Counted from the first letter of the stretch, positions 1-8,295 are shown. The stretch is 64,000 nt of DNA from Verrucomicrobiia bacterium (GCA_026414565.1 JAOAIT010000028.1:1-64000); one strand, 5' to 3'. A program made the numbers and translations. The notes: generated by a model not told the origin, from the letters alone.

Positions 1-58
1 TGTACCGCGCCAGCACCTGCCGCGCCTGCTCCGTCAACTGAATCTTCAATCGCACCAT
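1..58 (-). CDS. phage virion gene, 5' end only
   Basis: An ATG at 58 on the minus strand opens a frame that runs off the left edge; only 19 codons are visible, with basic and amphipathic character. It starts 10 bases after the stop of the connector gene, so it is probably the next gene in the head-to-tail series, where head-closure or HK97 gp10-like genes usually sit. That role is a positional guess; the visible residues alone do not identify a family. Confidence 0.5.
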   Translation of the reverse strand, partial: MVRLKIQLTEQARQVLARY

Positions 59-68
59 CGTCTCATCC

Positions 69-683
69 TCACTGCGCCGCCAGCCGCCGATACGGCCGCA
101 GCGCCTCGCGCACCAGCGGCAGCAGCTCCACCTCGCCCAAAGCTTCCGCCTTCCCCGCCTGCTGCACCAGGCCTGTCCCCAGCTTGTCCCGCCGCGACCA
201 CACATGCTCGCACTGCATGGCCCACGCCCACACCAAATCCTGCGGCACCACCGCCGCCCCATCCGGCACCACCCCGCTCCCATTCTCCGTCTCGTCAAAC
301 CAATATCCTCCCGTGTAGATGATCCGCGCCTGATCCCCATCACTCCCCAGCGGCCTCGCAAACACCACCATCCCATTCATCTCATTCCGCTCCAGGATCA
401 CATCCTCCTGGGCCACCCACTCACTCCCGCGCGCCGCCCGCACCTCCACCGCGCTGATCTCCTCCACCGGATACCGCGCCAGCCACACCACCTCCCGCGC
501 CGCCCCAAACTGCTCCACCGCATTCACCACCCGCGCAAATTTCCGCCCGCAATGCGCCTCCATCGCCCCCAACACCCCGCGCCCAATCAACACCAGCACA
601 TCATCCCATGTGCTCTGGGATTGCATGCTCTGCGGCAACAGCAGGCTTTTCAATGTCTTCAGGTTGCTCAGTCCGGCGTTCAC
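69..683 (-). CDS. phage head-tail connector (gp6-like)
   Basis: A 204-residue protein placed directly downstream of the major capsid gene. It begins with a helical segment containing leucine repeats and the L-x-R-G pattern seen in gp6-like connectors of HK97-type phages, followed by a mixed beta region with V-W-L-A-R-Y-P and a Y-T-G-G-Y-W motif, then a C-terminal helical segment. Such proteins form a ring below the portal and join head to tail. The start is GTG at 683, overlapping the stop of the preceding 35-codon frame by GTGA. Family assignment rests on position and weak motif resemblance, so the product is probable rather than certain. Confidence 0.6.
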   Translation of the reverse strand: MNAGLSNLKTLKSLLLPQSMQSQSTWDDVLVLIGRGVLGAMEAHCGRKFARVVNAVEQFGAAREVVWLARYPVEEISAVEVRAARGSEWVAQEDVILERNEMNGMVVFARPLGSDGDQARIIYTGGYWFDETENGSGVVPDGAAVVPQDLVWAWAMQCEHVWSRRDKLGTGLVQQAGKAEALGEVELLPLVREALRPYRRLAAQ

Positions 684-787
684 TTCTTCAATTCAATTTT
701 TTCTTCATTCATTTTTTTTGTGGGCCGGCCCAGCCCCAAGCCCCGTTGTCGAACCAGGCCGGCCCCGCGGCCTTCACCGCAATCCAT
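680..787 (-). CDS. very small coupled ORF between capsid and connector genes
   Basis: A 35-codon frame whose ATG overlaps the capsid stop (TAATG at 785-789) and whose TGA overlaps the connector start (GTGA at 680-683). The product would be Gly/Arg-rich in its first half and Lys/Glu-rich at its end. It could be a real mini-protein, or only a device that keeps ribosomes moving from the capsid gene to the connector gene. No family is recognised. The double overlap is what argues it is translated. Confidence 0.4.
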   Translation of the reverse strand: MDCGEGRGAGLVRQRGLGLGRPTKKMNEEKIELKK

Positions 788-2067
788 TACGAAGCCGGCA
801 GCGTCAGCACCGCAAACGGCTTCAACGTGGTCGAGCCCGTGGTCGTCTTGATCCGCGTCCCAGCCCGCATCGTCGCCCGGATGCTCACCTGATTCTCCGC
901 GAACTTCAACGCAGTGGTCTGCTCCAGCTCCATGTCCTGAGCAACGCCCACCGCCAGCCCCTGCGGATCGCCGAACACCGCCACCTTCGCATTGACCGCA
1001 TCCGTCGTCGGCGCGGCATCGCTCAGCACAACCGGGTAACCCAGGATCCGGCCAATCGCGCCAAAACTCGGCGCCTCGATCGCCGAAATGAAGATCGGCC
1101 GCCCCGTGGTGTCCTGCACCGTCATGGCCTTCGCCAGGATCGCAGGATTCATCCACCATTGGCCCCCACGCCGCAGCACCGCCGGGCTCACCGTGCTCAA
1201 GCACTTCGCCCAGTCATCCACCTTCGTCTGCGCCACCGTCACCCGGCCCGTCGCCGCCGTCGCCTTCAGGTTGGTGTTCAACGCAGCGGCTTCAAAAATC
1301 CCGGTGTACCCGCCATCCGTCTGATTCGTCGCACCGGCCGCCGAGATGCAGGCCCAATCCAGCCCGCCCGCCACCGACTGCGCGATCTGACGCAGCACAA
1401 AGCTCACCACGTCCACCCCCGCATCCTGGATCAACTCCCGGCTCACATGCAGCAGTGAACCAATCGTCTGCAGGCTCAGCGTCAGGCTGGCCCCGCTGAA
1501 GTCCCCCGCCGTGATCGCCGTGCCCTCCGCCGCGCCCGAGCCGGCCCCGATCCAGTACGCCGCCGGCCGCGCCGTCGCCACCGGAATGCTCACCGTCCGC
1601 GACGGCACCCGGATCACACCGAAACCCGCCCACACGCCATACTCCGCCAGAAGATGGTAGATGTCCTCCGCCACCGCCGTCGGGATCGTCGCCGCCCCCA
1701 CCCCGGAATCACTGCCCGTCAGCGCGCGCTCCACATGCTCCGGCAGTTTCGCGTGCGGGAAGGCAATCTTTTTCAACAGCCCCAGCATGATCTCGCGCTT
1801 CTCCTCATTCCCCGTGATGCGATTCAGGATCGCATCCTCCCGGCTCTTGAACACACTCGACCGCTCCCGCTCCAGCGCCGCCAGCGTCCGCTTCAAACTC
1901 GCCAACAATTGCGCGTGATCCGCCTGCTGGTTTTTGAGTCGGGTCAACTCCTCAAAGGAGTTCTTCACGCTCTTGTCCAGCGAATCCAGATTTCGCACCA
2001 GCTCCGCCTGCTGACCGCGCAAGCTCTCCACACCCTCAATCACCGTATCTTCAAACGTTTTCATCAT
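787..2067 (-). CDS. major capsid protein, HK97 family
   Basis: A 426-residue protein. Residues 1-105 are charged and helical with heptad-like leucines, matching the scaffold-like delta domain that HK97-type capsid proteins lose on maturation. From about residue 118 the chain has the HK97-fold flavour: a S-D-S-G-V-G-A-A-T-I-P segment (where processing normally occurs), then a hydrophobic beta/alpha core with N-P-A-I-L and G-R-I-L-G-Y-P-V patterns and a late V-A-V-F-G-D-P-Q-G strand. The prohead protease gene lies just upstream, as expected. Two adjacent ATG codons (2067 and 2064) are both possible starts. This is not a Mu gpT-type capsid gene, which matters because the transposition genes here are Mu-like. 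Confidence 0.85.
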   Translation of the reverse strand: MMKTFEDTVIEGVESLRGQQAELVRNLDSLDKSVKNSFEELTRLKNQQADHAQLLASLKRTLAALERERSSVFKSREDAILNRITGNEEKREIMLGLLKKIAFPHAKLPEHVERALTGSDSGVGAATIPTAVAEDIYHLLAEYGVWAGFGVIRVPSRTVSIPVATARPAAYWIGAGSGAAEGTAITAGDFSGASLTLSLQTIGSLLHVSRELIQDAGVDVVSFVLRQIAQSVAGGLDWACISAAGATNQTDGGYTGIFEAAALNTNLKATAATGRVTVAQTKVDDWAKCLSTVSPAVLRRGGQWWMNPAILAKAMTVQDTTGRPIFISAIEAPSFGAIGRILGYPVVLSDAAPTTDAVNAKVAVFGDPQGLAVGVAQDMELEQTTALKFAENQVSIRATMRAGTRIKTTTGSTTLKPFAVLTLPAS

Positions 2068-2109
2068 GTCACTCTTCCTTTCTTTTTTTAAGTTTGTTGC
2101 ACTGCAATT

Positions 2110-2826
2110 TCACAGCCCTTTCAAGGCCGCCTCGAATCTCCGCAAAAACATCAGCCGCGCCCGCTCTTTTTCGGCCAGCAGCGCGCGAGCAGGTCCATCT
2201 GCGCTGTGCCCCATCACGTTGTGTTTCCGCGAAAGAAATTCAATGTCCTCATCACTCAGCGCGCCCGCCTTGTAGCTCCGCGCCACCGCATTCGGATTCG
2301 CCCCAATCACCACCGCGCTCAACTCAATCTGCTCCTGAGCCAGGTAGATCACCTCCACCTCCTGCGCCTCCAGCCCCAGCTCCGCCGCCACCGCCGCAAA
2401 CTGCCCGGCTTGGCTCGGATTCCACCGGCTCACCCACTCCACAGGCTGAAACCCCACACTCACCGCCCGCAGGTATCCGGCCCGCGTCATCGCCCAGCCG
2501 ATCTGCGCCAGCCGATTCTCCGGCACATCAATCGCCCACTTCACGATCTCGATCAGCTTCCGCCCACGCACCCCATAATCCACCACGCGCCCCAGCAGTG
2601 CATCCACCGTGTCGTAACGATGGCTGTCCACAAACGGCGCATTTTTCTCGAATCGCGAAAACCTCCATCCATCCGCCCGGATCACCTCGCGGTAACTGTC
2701 CACCGTCTCATCGCTCGCGATGTATTCCACCAGTCCCTCGCGCTCATCCAGCACCCGCACCGCCGGATGCAGCACCCGCCTCACCATCTCATTCTCCAAC
2801 TCAATCTTCATCTCTTTCATTCTCAT
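2110..2826 (-). CDS. phage prohead protease, HK97/S78 family
   Basis: A 238-residue protein that processes the capsid shell during head maturation. The family's His motif is visible as F-V-D-S-H-R-Y-D (His69) and its Ser motif as L-R-A-V-S-V-G-F-Q-P (Ser123), followed by the usual I-E-L-S-A-V-V-I-G-A-N-P-N-A strand. I chose the ATG at 2826 because it overlaps the portal stop as ATGA (2823-2826); a longer frame from 2883 would add a low-complexity Arg/Gly tail that reads through the portal 3' end. It lies between portal and capsid genes, the standard order for HK97-type heads. Confidence 0.85.
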   Translation of the reverse strand: MRMKEMKIELENEMVRRVLHPAVRVLDEREGLVEYIASDETVDSYREVIRADGWRFSRFEKNAPFVDSHRYDTVDALLGRVVDYGVRGRKLIEIVKWAIDVPENRLAQIGWAMTRAGYLRAVSVGFQPVEWVSRWNPSQAGQFAAVAAELGLEAQEVEVIYLAQEQIELSAVVIGANPNAVARSYKAGALSDEDIEFLSRKHNVMGHSADGPARALLAEKERARLMFLRRFEAALKGL

Positions 2827-4994
2827 GCTTCCTCCTCTTCTTCTCCGCCCGCGCCCTCTTCGCTCGCCGCCACATGGGTGCAATGGCAGTTAATCACTTC
2901 CGCCGCCGGCCCGTCCGGATCTCCCGGAAATCTGCAACCATTCGGGAATACCTCATCCATCCCCACCACCATCCCATCCAGTTCACGATGACTCGGCCTC
3001 ACATTGGAGGCTCCACTCGTCAGCCACTTTTTCCACTTCACCCCGGCCTGTTTCATCCCCAGCTCGCGCCCCTGGCCAAAGCACACATTCGTCTCCGTAA
3101 TCGCGATCACCTCCGCCCGCCCGCGCCCCACCTCATTGAAAGCCGCCCGCACCCGATCACTCAGCTCGCTCAATGTCTCTCCAGCCTCCAGCCCCGCCTC
3201 CAATTGAGCTTTAATCTGCTCGAAAATGTTCTGCGCCGCCCCTGAAATCCGGTTTTCACGGCCCCGCAAAAACTCCAGCACCGGCTCCGGCGGCAGCGCA
3301 AAAGCCCCACCATCTTTCTGCAACTCCTCCCACCCCTCGCGCCCCGCCGTCCCCAGGCACGATTGCCACAGCGGCTTCAGTCCCACAACCAAACCCTCCC
3401 TGAAATTCTTCAGATCAAACATCAACTCCGCCGCCACCGCCCGCACCGCGCCCGCGCCTGCGCCCGCGCCCGGCCCGCGGCCCTCGGGCCCCAGCTCACG
3501 CTCCAGCTTCGCCAGCACCTCCGCCCGCGCCCGCATCAACTCCCGGCCAATCCTCCCCAGGAACTTTTTCTTCCAGGCCCGGCGCCGCACCATCTGCTCC
3601 CGCCATTGCGGGCGCGCCGCGCGCATGGCCTCAAGCGTGCACCCACAATCGCACCGCCGCGCCTCCGCCCGCTCCCGCAGCGCCCGCACCATCAACCCCG
3701 CTGCGCCCGCGCTGCCCGCGCCGCCCGCCGCCGCCGGACGATTCTCATCCAGCTCCGGCATCGTCTCCGGCGCCGCCACCTCCGACGCCGGCACCACTCC
3801 CATCGGCAGGTAGCCAACCTCCCAGCCCTCAAACTCCGGCAGGCCCAGCTCCAGGTACTCATTGATCAATTGCATCGGCATGCCCGCCGACCACAATTTC
3901 ATCCCCACCTCAATCCGCTCCCGCCGCACCATCTGCATCGTGCTGTGCTCATCCCAGTCAAACTCCGCCCGCACCTCGGCCCCAACAATCCGCCGGCTCA
4001 CTTCACTAATTGCCCGCGCCAGTTTCGCCGCCACCGGCTTGCAGGTTTCCTCGATCAGAAGATACCTGTCGCTCGCGCTGCCCACGGAGTAGCTGGCCTG
4101 GATGTCCGCCATGCTCGGCGGCACCCCAAACGCCAAAAATATCTCGTGCCGATTGCCCAGCCGCTGCTGCACAAAAGCCGCATCCGGCGCCTTGATCCGC
4201 GAATCTTCAATCTGAATCTCCCCCGCCATGAAAATCGGCCGAAAATCTCCCCGCTGATTGGCCAATCGCTTGGCCCGAAATTCCCGCACGATCATCTCCC
4301 GCTGCTCCTGCGTGGGCAGCCCGCCCTTCGCAATGATGATCGGCCCCGTGTCCCCATTCGCCGCCGCCAGGTGCCGCGCAAACCTCGACTGCAGCCAGTC
4401 TGTCTCCGCCGCCAGCCGCGCCGCCCCCATCTCACTCAGCCCACGAAAGTCACTGTACGGATTCCACTCACGCACATGCACCACCTGCTCCGGCACCAGC
4501 CGGTGCGTCCACCCTCTCCCATCCGTGAACACCCAGCCAATCAACGACTCCCCATCCGTCACCTCCCGCATCCTATCCGGCCGCGCCACAATCAGCGGCC
4601 CGCGCACCGCCCCCGGCACCAGCCAGGAATCATCCATGATCCAGAAAAATTCCCCAGTGAGTTTCAGCCAGCCCACGCTGGCCTCCACCAGCTCCTCAAA
4701 CCCCATCCCCCGCGCCGGCGCCCGCCAAAAAGCCCGCAGCTCCTCACTGTCCGGCTCCAGCACCAGCGGCACCGACGCAATCGGCCCCGCCACCCGTTTG
4801 ATCGCCCGCTGCACCCACACGCTCTCCGCAAAGGGCCGCGCCAGCACCTCCCCCGAAACCATGGGCTCCAACCCCATCAAAAATTCCGCCATCGAACCAG
4901 ATCCGCCCCCCGACCCGGCCCCGCTCCGCCCCGTCAACCGGCCCCAGGCCCGCTGCACCACCCCCAAAACCCCATTTTTCTCTTTGGCGCTCAT
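2823..4994 (-). CDS. portal protein fused to Mu F-like head morphogenesis domain
   Basis: About 723 residues. The first roughly 430 residues resemble HK97-type portal proteins: a G-P-I-A-S-V-P-L segment, an E-F-F-W-I-M strand, V-H-V-R-E-W-N-P-Y and the G-V-P-P-S-M motif. A Pro/Ala-rich linker containing a Cys cluster (R-C-D-C-G-C) follows. The last 120 or so residues match Mu gpF-like minor head proteins: T-E-T-N-V near the start, W-L-T-S-G-A-S-N-V-R-P-S-H-R-E-L-D-G, and the closing A-A-E-V-I-N-C-H-C. ATG 4994 is preferred because A-A-G-G-T-G lies 5 bases upstream and it follows the stop at 4996; an upstream ATG at 5051 lacks a ribosome site. Portal and gpF are separate genes in Mu. Confidence 0.8.
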   Translation of the reverse strand: MSAKEKNGVLGVVQRAWGRLTGRSGAGSGGGSGSMAEFLMGLEPMVSGEVLARPFAESVWVQRAIKRVAGPIASVPLVLEPDSEELRAFWRAPARGMGFEELVEASVGWLKLTGEFFWIMDDSWLVPGAVRGPLIVARPDRMREVTDGESLIGWVFTDGRGWTHRLVPEQVVHVREWNPYSDFRGLSEMGAARLAAETDWLQSRFARHLAAANGDTGPIIIAKGGLPTQEQREMIVREFRAKRLANQRGDFRPIFMAGEIQIEDSRIKAPDAAFVQQRLGNRHEIFLAFGVPPSMADIQASYSVGSASDRYLLIEETCKPVAAKLARAISEVSRRIVGAEVRAEFDWDEHSTMQMVRRERIEVGMKLWSAGMPMQLINEYLELGLPEFEGWEVGYLPMGVVPASEVAAPETMPELDENRPAAAGGAGSAGAAGLMVRALRERAEARRCDCGCTLEAMRAARPQWREQMVRRRAWKKKFLGRIGRELMRARAEVLAKLERELGPEGRGPGAGAGAGAVRAVAAELMFDLKNFREGLVVGLKPLWQSCLGTAGREGWEELQKDGGAFALPPEPVLEFLRGRENRISGAAQNIFEQIKAQLEAGLEAGETLSELSDRVRAAFNEVGRGRAEVIAITETNVCFGQGRELGMKQAGVKWKKWLTSGASNVRPSHRELDGMVVGMDEVFPNGCRFPGDPDGPAAEVINCHCTHVAASEEGAGGEEEEEA

Positions 4995-4995
4995 T

Positions 4996-5175
4996 TCACC
5001 TTGTGATCCACCCGCCAGACCCTTTTGCAAAACGCCGGAAACCGTTTGCATTTTGATTTTTTTTTGCGGCGAGACATCCGATAGCGGACCGCTCCATCCT
5101 GTCGCTTATAAACGATTTTAGCGCGGCCACCCACCCAGCCGCTCCGCCCGACCGCATTTTCCTGGCTTCATTCAT
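4996..5175 (-). CDS. possible small phage ORF between terminase and portal
   Basis: A 59-codon frame starting at ATG 5175, with GAGG about 10 bases upstream, and ending one base before the preferred portal ATG. The product is basic with no recognisable motif. It fills an otherwise empty 190-base interval in a tightly packed operon, which is the main argument for it. It could equally be leader sequence. Confidence 0.3.
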   Translation of the reverse strand: MNEARKMRSGGAAGWVAALKSFISDRMERSAIGCLAAKKNQNANGFRRFAKGSGGWITR

Positions 5176-5188
5176 CTTTTTTTCGCCC

Positions 5189-6550
5189 TCACACCAGCTC
5201 CGCGTGCAACCGGATCGCCCGCCCCACCTCCCGCGCCGCCCGCGCCGCCAGTGCCAGCGCCGTGCACCGATCCGCATGCCCATCCGCCGTGTGCGGCGCC
5301 CGGTACGTGATCCCGCCCCCCTGCAGCCCCACCCGCTGCACCGAATGCAAATCCTCACGCACCGCCCGGCTCACCGGCACCCGCACCCGCCGCTCCTCAA
5401 AAGCCATCCGCAACTTCCCAAAAATCTCATTTTTCAAGAGATTGCTGAAATTGCACAATTCCACCTTCCCCCACCTGTGGCCATCGGGCCGGTATTCGCC
5501 AAACCCATGCACCAGGTAATCCCCCAGCCCCACCCCCGGCCCGGTATAATCCACGCAGCACAGCTCCACCGCCGCCAAACGCGCCTCCAGCAACCGCACC
5601 TGCTCCGGCGTGCTCAGCCCCTGCATCACCAGCACCTCCCGCGTGATCCATTGCTCCCCCAGCAGCTCCAGCGTCCAGGCCACACTTAGATCTCGCTTCC
5701 GCGCGAAATCCAGCCCCATCACCAGCCGCCGCCCGCGCGCGCCCAGCTCCCAAAACTCCGCCGGCTGCGCCTCCGCAGCCTCCACGCTTTCGCATCCCGC
5801 AATCAATTCATAGCTGAGGAGCACCGCGCTCGAATCCAGAAACTCACACTCAAATTCCTGCGCCCAGCCCTCCGGATCATTCAGCCCGCGCCGCAATTCC
5901 TCCACATTCACCGGCAGCCCCGCCGCCGCCGCTTCATAAATATTGCAGCGATGCCGCCGCCAGCCCGATGCCTCCGCATTCTCCCACAAATCCGCGAATT
6001 TATTGCCCCGACCATTCGGCGTGCTCACCACTCGAATCTTGAACTCGCCCTTCAACGGATTGGCTATGCTCGGGAAAATCGCCCGCCAAATCGCATCCGG
6101 CGACTCGTGAAACGCGAATTCATCCAGCACCAAGTTCGCGCTGTACCCGCGCGCCGTGGCCGGATTCGCCGGGATCGCCACCAACCGGCTCCCATTGCCC
6201 CATTTGATCTCCGCCGCCTTCAGCAGCGCCTCCGCCGCGTCCCGAATCTCCGCGTAATCCGCCACCGCCAGCTTGAACGCCTCCGCCCACTCCCGCGCCT
6301 TCAGCATCCACTCCAGGGCCTGCCGCTCGCCCGCGCTCAGGCAAACCCAGGTCGTCTTTCGCGCCAGGCAATCCGCCACTGCCTCCGCCGCCGTCGCAAA
6401 GCTCTTTCCCGTCTGACGCGCCCAGCAGCCAATCTTGAATCGCGCCCCATCCTCCACCCAGGCGCGCTGGTACGGCAGCAGCAGCTCCAGCGGACTGGCC
6501 ACCGCGCCACCCGCGCCTTTCTTCGATCGCACTTTTCCGCTGCTGCTCAT
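5189..6550 (-). CDS. terminase large subunit
   Basis: A 453-residue DNA-packaging motor. Walker A is visible as A-R-Q-T-G-K-S (residues 44-50), Walker B as L-V-L-D-E-F (Asp143, catalytic Glu144), and a coupling motif as V-S-T-P-N-G near 175-180. The C-terminal nuclease begins with M-G-L-D-F-A-R-K-R-D (Asp281) and ends with the G-H-A-D-R pattern typical of Mu gp28-like terminases. The start is ATG 6550; the open frame extends further upstream only through the small-subunit gene in another frame. It sits between the small subunit and the portal, as in Mu-like and HK97-like packaging modules. Confidence 0.9.
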   Translation of the reverse strand: MSSSGKVRSKKGAGGAVASPLELLLPYQRAWVEDGARFKIGCWARQTGKSFATAAEAVADCLARKTTWVCLSAGERQALEWMLKAREWAEAFKLAVADYAEIRDAAEALLKAAEIKWGNGSRLVAIPANPATARGYSANLVLDEFAFHESPDAIWRAIFPSIANPLKGEFKIRVVSTPNGRGNKFADLWENAEASGWRRHRCNIYEAAAAGLPVNVEELRRGLNDPEGWAQEFECEFLDSSAVLLSYELIAGCESVEAAEAQPAEFWELGARGRRLVMGLDFARKRDLSVAWTLELLGEQWITREVLVMQGLSTPEQVRLLEARLAAVELCCVDYTGPGVGLGDYLVHGFGEYRPDGHRWGKVELCNFSNLLKNEIFGKLRMAFEERRVRVPVSRAVREDLHSVQRVGLQGGGITYRAPHTADGHADRCTALALAARAAREVGRAIRLHAELV

Positions 6551-6561
6551 TTTTTTTTCGC

Positions 6562-7134
6562 TCACTTCACGCTCAGCCCGAAAATCTCGCGCATCCGCTG
6601 CATCTTTTCCTCCGCGCTGAGCCCTGCATCCTGCACCACCCCCTGCGCCGCATCCGCCTGCGCCGCCCGCCGCTCCAGCACCGCCACCCGCCGCTCCTCC
6701 AAAATCAGCTCCTGCCGCTTCACCGCCAGCCGCTCCGCCTCCAGCACCTGCCCCATCATCGGCCCCGCCACCCGCAAAAATTCGGGATCCGCCGCGCCCG
6801 CGCTGGCCAACTGCATCACCAGCACCCTGAATAGCTTGATCAGCGCCTCCACGCTCGGTGCCGGGTTTTTCCCGTACTCTTTTTCGCACTGGCGCATCAT
6901 CTCCGCGCCGCTCGCAATGCTCCGCAGGATCCGCTCCTGCAGCTCCCGCGCCCGCCGGCCCTCCAGCCAGTTCGCCAGCGCCGTGCGCGAAATCTTCACC
7001 CCCCGCTCCCGCAGCCACACCAAAGTTTCATCCAGCGTGTGCCCCTCGCCAAAACGCGCCAGCTCCACCTGCACCTCCGGCGCCAGCTTGTCCAGCACCG
7101 CATCCCCGCGCCGCTTTTTGATGTTCAAGCTCAC
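6562..7134 (-). CDS. Mu gp27-like protein, probable terminase small subunit (DUF3486-like)
   Basis: A 190-residue helical protein. The N-terminal third contains L-D-E-T-L-V-W-L-R-E-R-G followed by a helix-turn-helix with S-R-T-A-L-A-N-W-L, the pattern of DUF3486/gp27 proteins that precede the large terminase gene in Mu-like phages. The rest is an Ala/Glu/Arg-rich coiled coil. It starts with GTG at 7134, overlapping the upstream stop as GTGA. Recognition of the pac site is the presumed role; direct evidence is limited to motif and position. Confidence 0.7.
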   Translation of the reverse strand: MSLNIKKRRGDAVLDKLAPEVQVELARFGEGHTLDETLVWLRERGVKISRTALANWLEGRRARELQERILRSIASGAEMMRQCEKEYGKNPAPSVEALIKLFRVLVMQLASAGAADPEFLRVAGPMMGQVLEAERLAVKRQELILEERRVAVLERRAAQADAAQGVVQDAGLSAEEKMQRMREIFGLSVK

Positions 7135-7379
7135 AACAGCGCCGCCCTCATCTCCCCTTTCCGGGTCAGCCCATAATGGATCATCCCCGTCAGATCATCC
7201 GCCACCGCCACCAAATAACCCTCCCGCTCCATCCCCCGCAGCACCTCCCGCACCGTGCTCACCAGGCTCTCCGGGTACACCGCCTGCACCGCCGCCACCA
7301 GGGCCGCCTCCGTCAGCGGCTGCCCCTGCGCCTCACGCAGGGCCCGCAACAAAAAAAGTTTCATCTCCGCTTTCATCAC
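7131..7379 (-). CDS. small winged-helix phage protein (gp26-position)
   Basis: An 82-residue protein with an N-terminal helix, a helix-turn-helix region (L-T-E-A-A-L-V-A-A-V) and a beta-wing ending in L-T-R-K-G, resembling ArsR-like winged helices found at the gp26 position of Mu-like phages. Its ATG overlaps the upstream stop and its own stop overlaps the next start, so it is translationally coupled on both sides. Function unknown; DNA binding in packaging is an inference. Confidence 0.6.
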   Translation of the reverse strand: MMKAEMKLFLLRALREAQGQPLTEAALVAAVQAVYPESLVSTVREVLRGMEREGYLVAVADDLTGMIHYGLTRKGEMRAALL

Positions 7380-7732
7380 ATTTTCCTCGCTTCACTAATG
7401 AGTCTGACCACCGTCGCCGGCACCGCCCGCACCTCGGCACTGAGCTCATCCACCCGCGCATTCACCGCGCGGATCTCCTGACTCAATTCCATCCGAATCG
7501 AATCAATCTTCGCGTACATCGTCTTCCTGGAATCACTCGCCATCTGCTCGCGATGCTCAAATTGCTCTTGAGTTACGAAGTTTTTGGCCGCCTCGAGCCG
7601 CACCTCCTCCGTGCTCGGCCTTGGTTTGAACCGATCCACCAGCCCCAGTACCCCGTTCACCATCCAGATCAAAAATGCCGCGCAGGCCAGCCAGCCTGCG
7701 ATGTTCACACTCGTGATTTCATTCATTCCCAT
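7376..7732 (-). CDS. membrane-anchored coiled-coil phage protein (DUF2730-like)
   Basis: A 118-residue protein with one hydrophobic segment at residues 10-30 (A-G-W-L-A-C-A-A-F-L-I-W-M-V) followed by a long charged coiled coil ending in V-N-A-R-V-D-E-L-S-A-E-V. This is the layout of DUF2730/gp25 proteins of Mu-like phages, which lie just before gp26-28. Precise role unknown. It overlaps the next gene by four bases. Confidence 0.6.
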   Translation of the reverse strand: MGMNEITSVNIAGWLACAAFLIWMVNGVLGLVDRFKPRPSTEEVRLEAAKNFVTQEQFEHREQMASDSRKTMYAKIDSIRMELSQEIRAVNARVDELSAEVRAVPATVVRLISEARKM

Positions 7733-7737
7733 TCAAC

Positions 7738-7935
7738 TCATCCCATCCGTCGGCGCATCCGGCTGCCCTCACCCAGGACCAGCCATGACCCATCCATCTC
7801 CCACTCCAATCGCTCCCGCTCCGCACCCCGCCGGCGCTGCTTCAGCCGCTCCCTCTCCATCCGCGCCCGCGCCCGCGCCAGCCGCCGCTCCACCCGATCC
7901 TCCGCACCACCACGCTTTTCACCCCACCAGCTCAT
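7738..7935 (-). CDS. small Arg/Glu-rich phage protein
   Basis: A 65-codon frame, strongly helical and highly charged, with no family recognised. Spacing supports it: the ATG at 7935 follows the upstream stop by one base and the next gene starts five bases after its stop. Arg-rich helical composition can arise by chance in GC-rich DNA, so confidence is moderate. Confidence 0.45.
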   Translation of the reverse strand: MSWWGEKRGGAEDRVERRLARARARMERERLKQRRRGAERERLEWEMDGSWLVLGEGSRMRRRMG

Positions 7936-7936
7936 T

Positions 7937-8173
7937 TCATTTTTCCTTCAACTCCTCCGGCCCCACATACAAAATCGTGTACCCCGCCGGTATTACCACC
8001 TTGTTTGGTGATTTAATCCACTGCCCGCCATCAAACACGAATACCCGCGCCCGCACCGGCTCCGCCAATTTCATCACCTGCTCACTCGGATGCACCATCA
8101 CCACCCGGCTCGCGCACCCGAGCCCCAGGGCGCAGACGAGCGCGCAACACACGCAGCACCCGCTCCCGCTCAC
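7937..8173 (-). CDS. small phage lipoprotein, possible outer spanin
   Basis: A 78-residue frame if initiated at GTG 8173. It begins with a Cys-rich hydrophobic segment ending in the lipobox-like L-G-L-G-C-A-S, then a short periplasmic domain with V-V-M-V-H-P-S-E-Q and Y-T-I-L-Y-V-G-P-E-E-L. GGAGGG lies about 14 bases upstream of the chosen GTG. It overlaps the end of the 66-codon gene in another frame, an arrangement reminiscent of Rz/Rz1 spanin pairs. The lytic role is inferred from position beside a holin-like gene. A longer in-frame start at 8299 would add an unlikely basic N-terminus. Confidence 0.5.
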   Translation of the reverse strand: MSGSGCCVCCALVCALGLGCASRVVMVHPSEQVMKLAEPVRARVFVFDGGQWIKSPNKVVIPAGYTILYVGPEELKEK

Positions 8174-8282
8174 CCGCCGGACCGCGACCCTCCACCATTC
8201 CCGTGTCCCGCCGCGCCAGCCGCTCCGCCCAAAAAAGAAGCGCCTGAGCAATCCCGCGTGCAATGGCCGCCAGCCAGCCCAC
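8082..8282 (-). CDS. small amphipathic phage protein, lysis-cassette position
   Basis: A 66-codon frame with a GTG start at 8282 preceded by a clear ribosome site (GAGGAAGG, about 7 bases upstream on the minus strand). The first 20 residues form a hydrophobic or amphipathic helix (A-A-I-A-R-G-I-A-Q-A-L-L-F-W), followed by an Arg-rich tail. Its 3' end overlaps the lipoprotein gene in another frame by 92 bases. It may be an inner-membrane partner of that lipoprotein; no family is recognised. Confidence 0.5.
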   Translation of the reverse strand: MGWLAAIARGIAQALLFWAERLARRDTGMVEGRGPAGERERVLRVLRARLRPGARVREPGGDGASE

Positions 8283-8295
8283 ATCACAACCTTCC

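Noticed and set aside
3363-5006. 547-codon open frame opposite the portal gene
   Set aside because: Antisense, Arg/His/Pro-rich, no start or ribosome site with support.
6551-7018. N-terminal extension of the large terminase frame
   Set aside because: The extra 156 codons read through the small-subunit gene in another frame and give a Gly/Ala-rich chain; ATG 6550 fits terminase length and motifs.
5951-8011. 686-codon open frame on the plus strand opposite terminase genes
   Set aside because: It spans five leftward phage genes; composition is Pro/Arg/Ser-rich without any domain.
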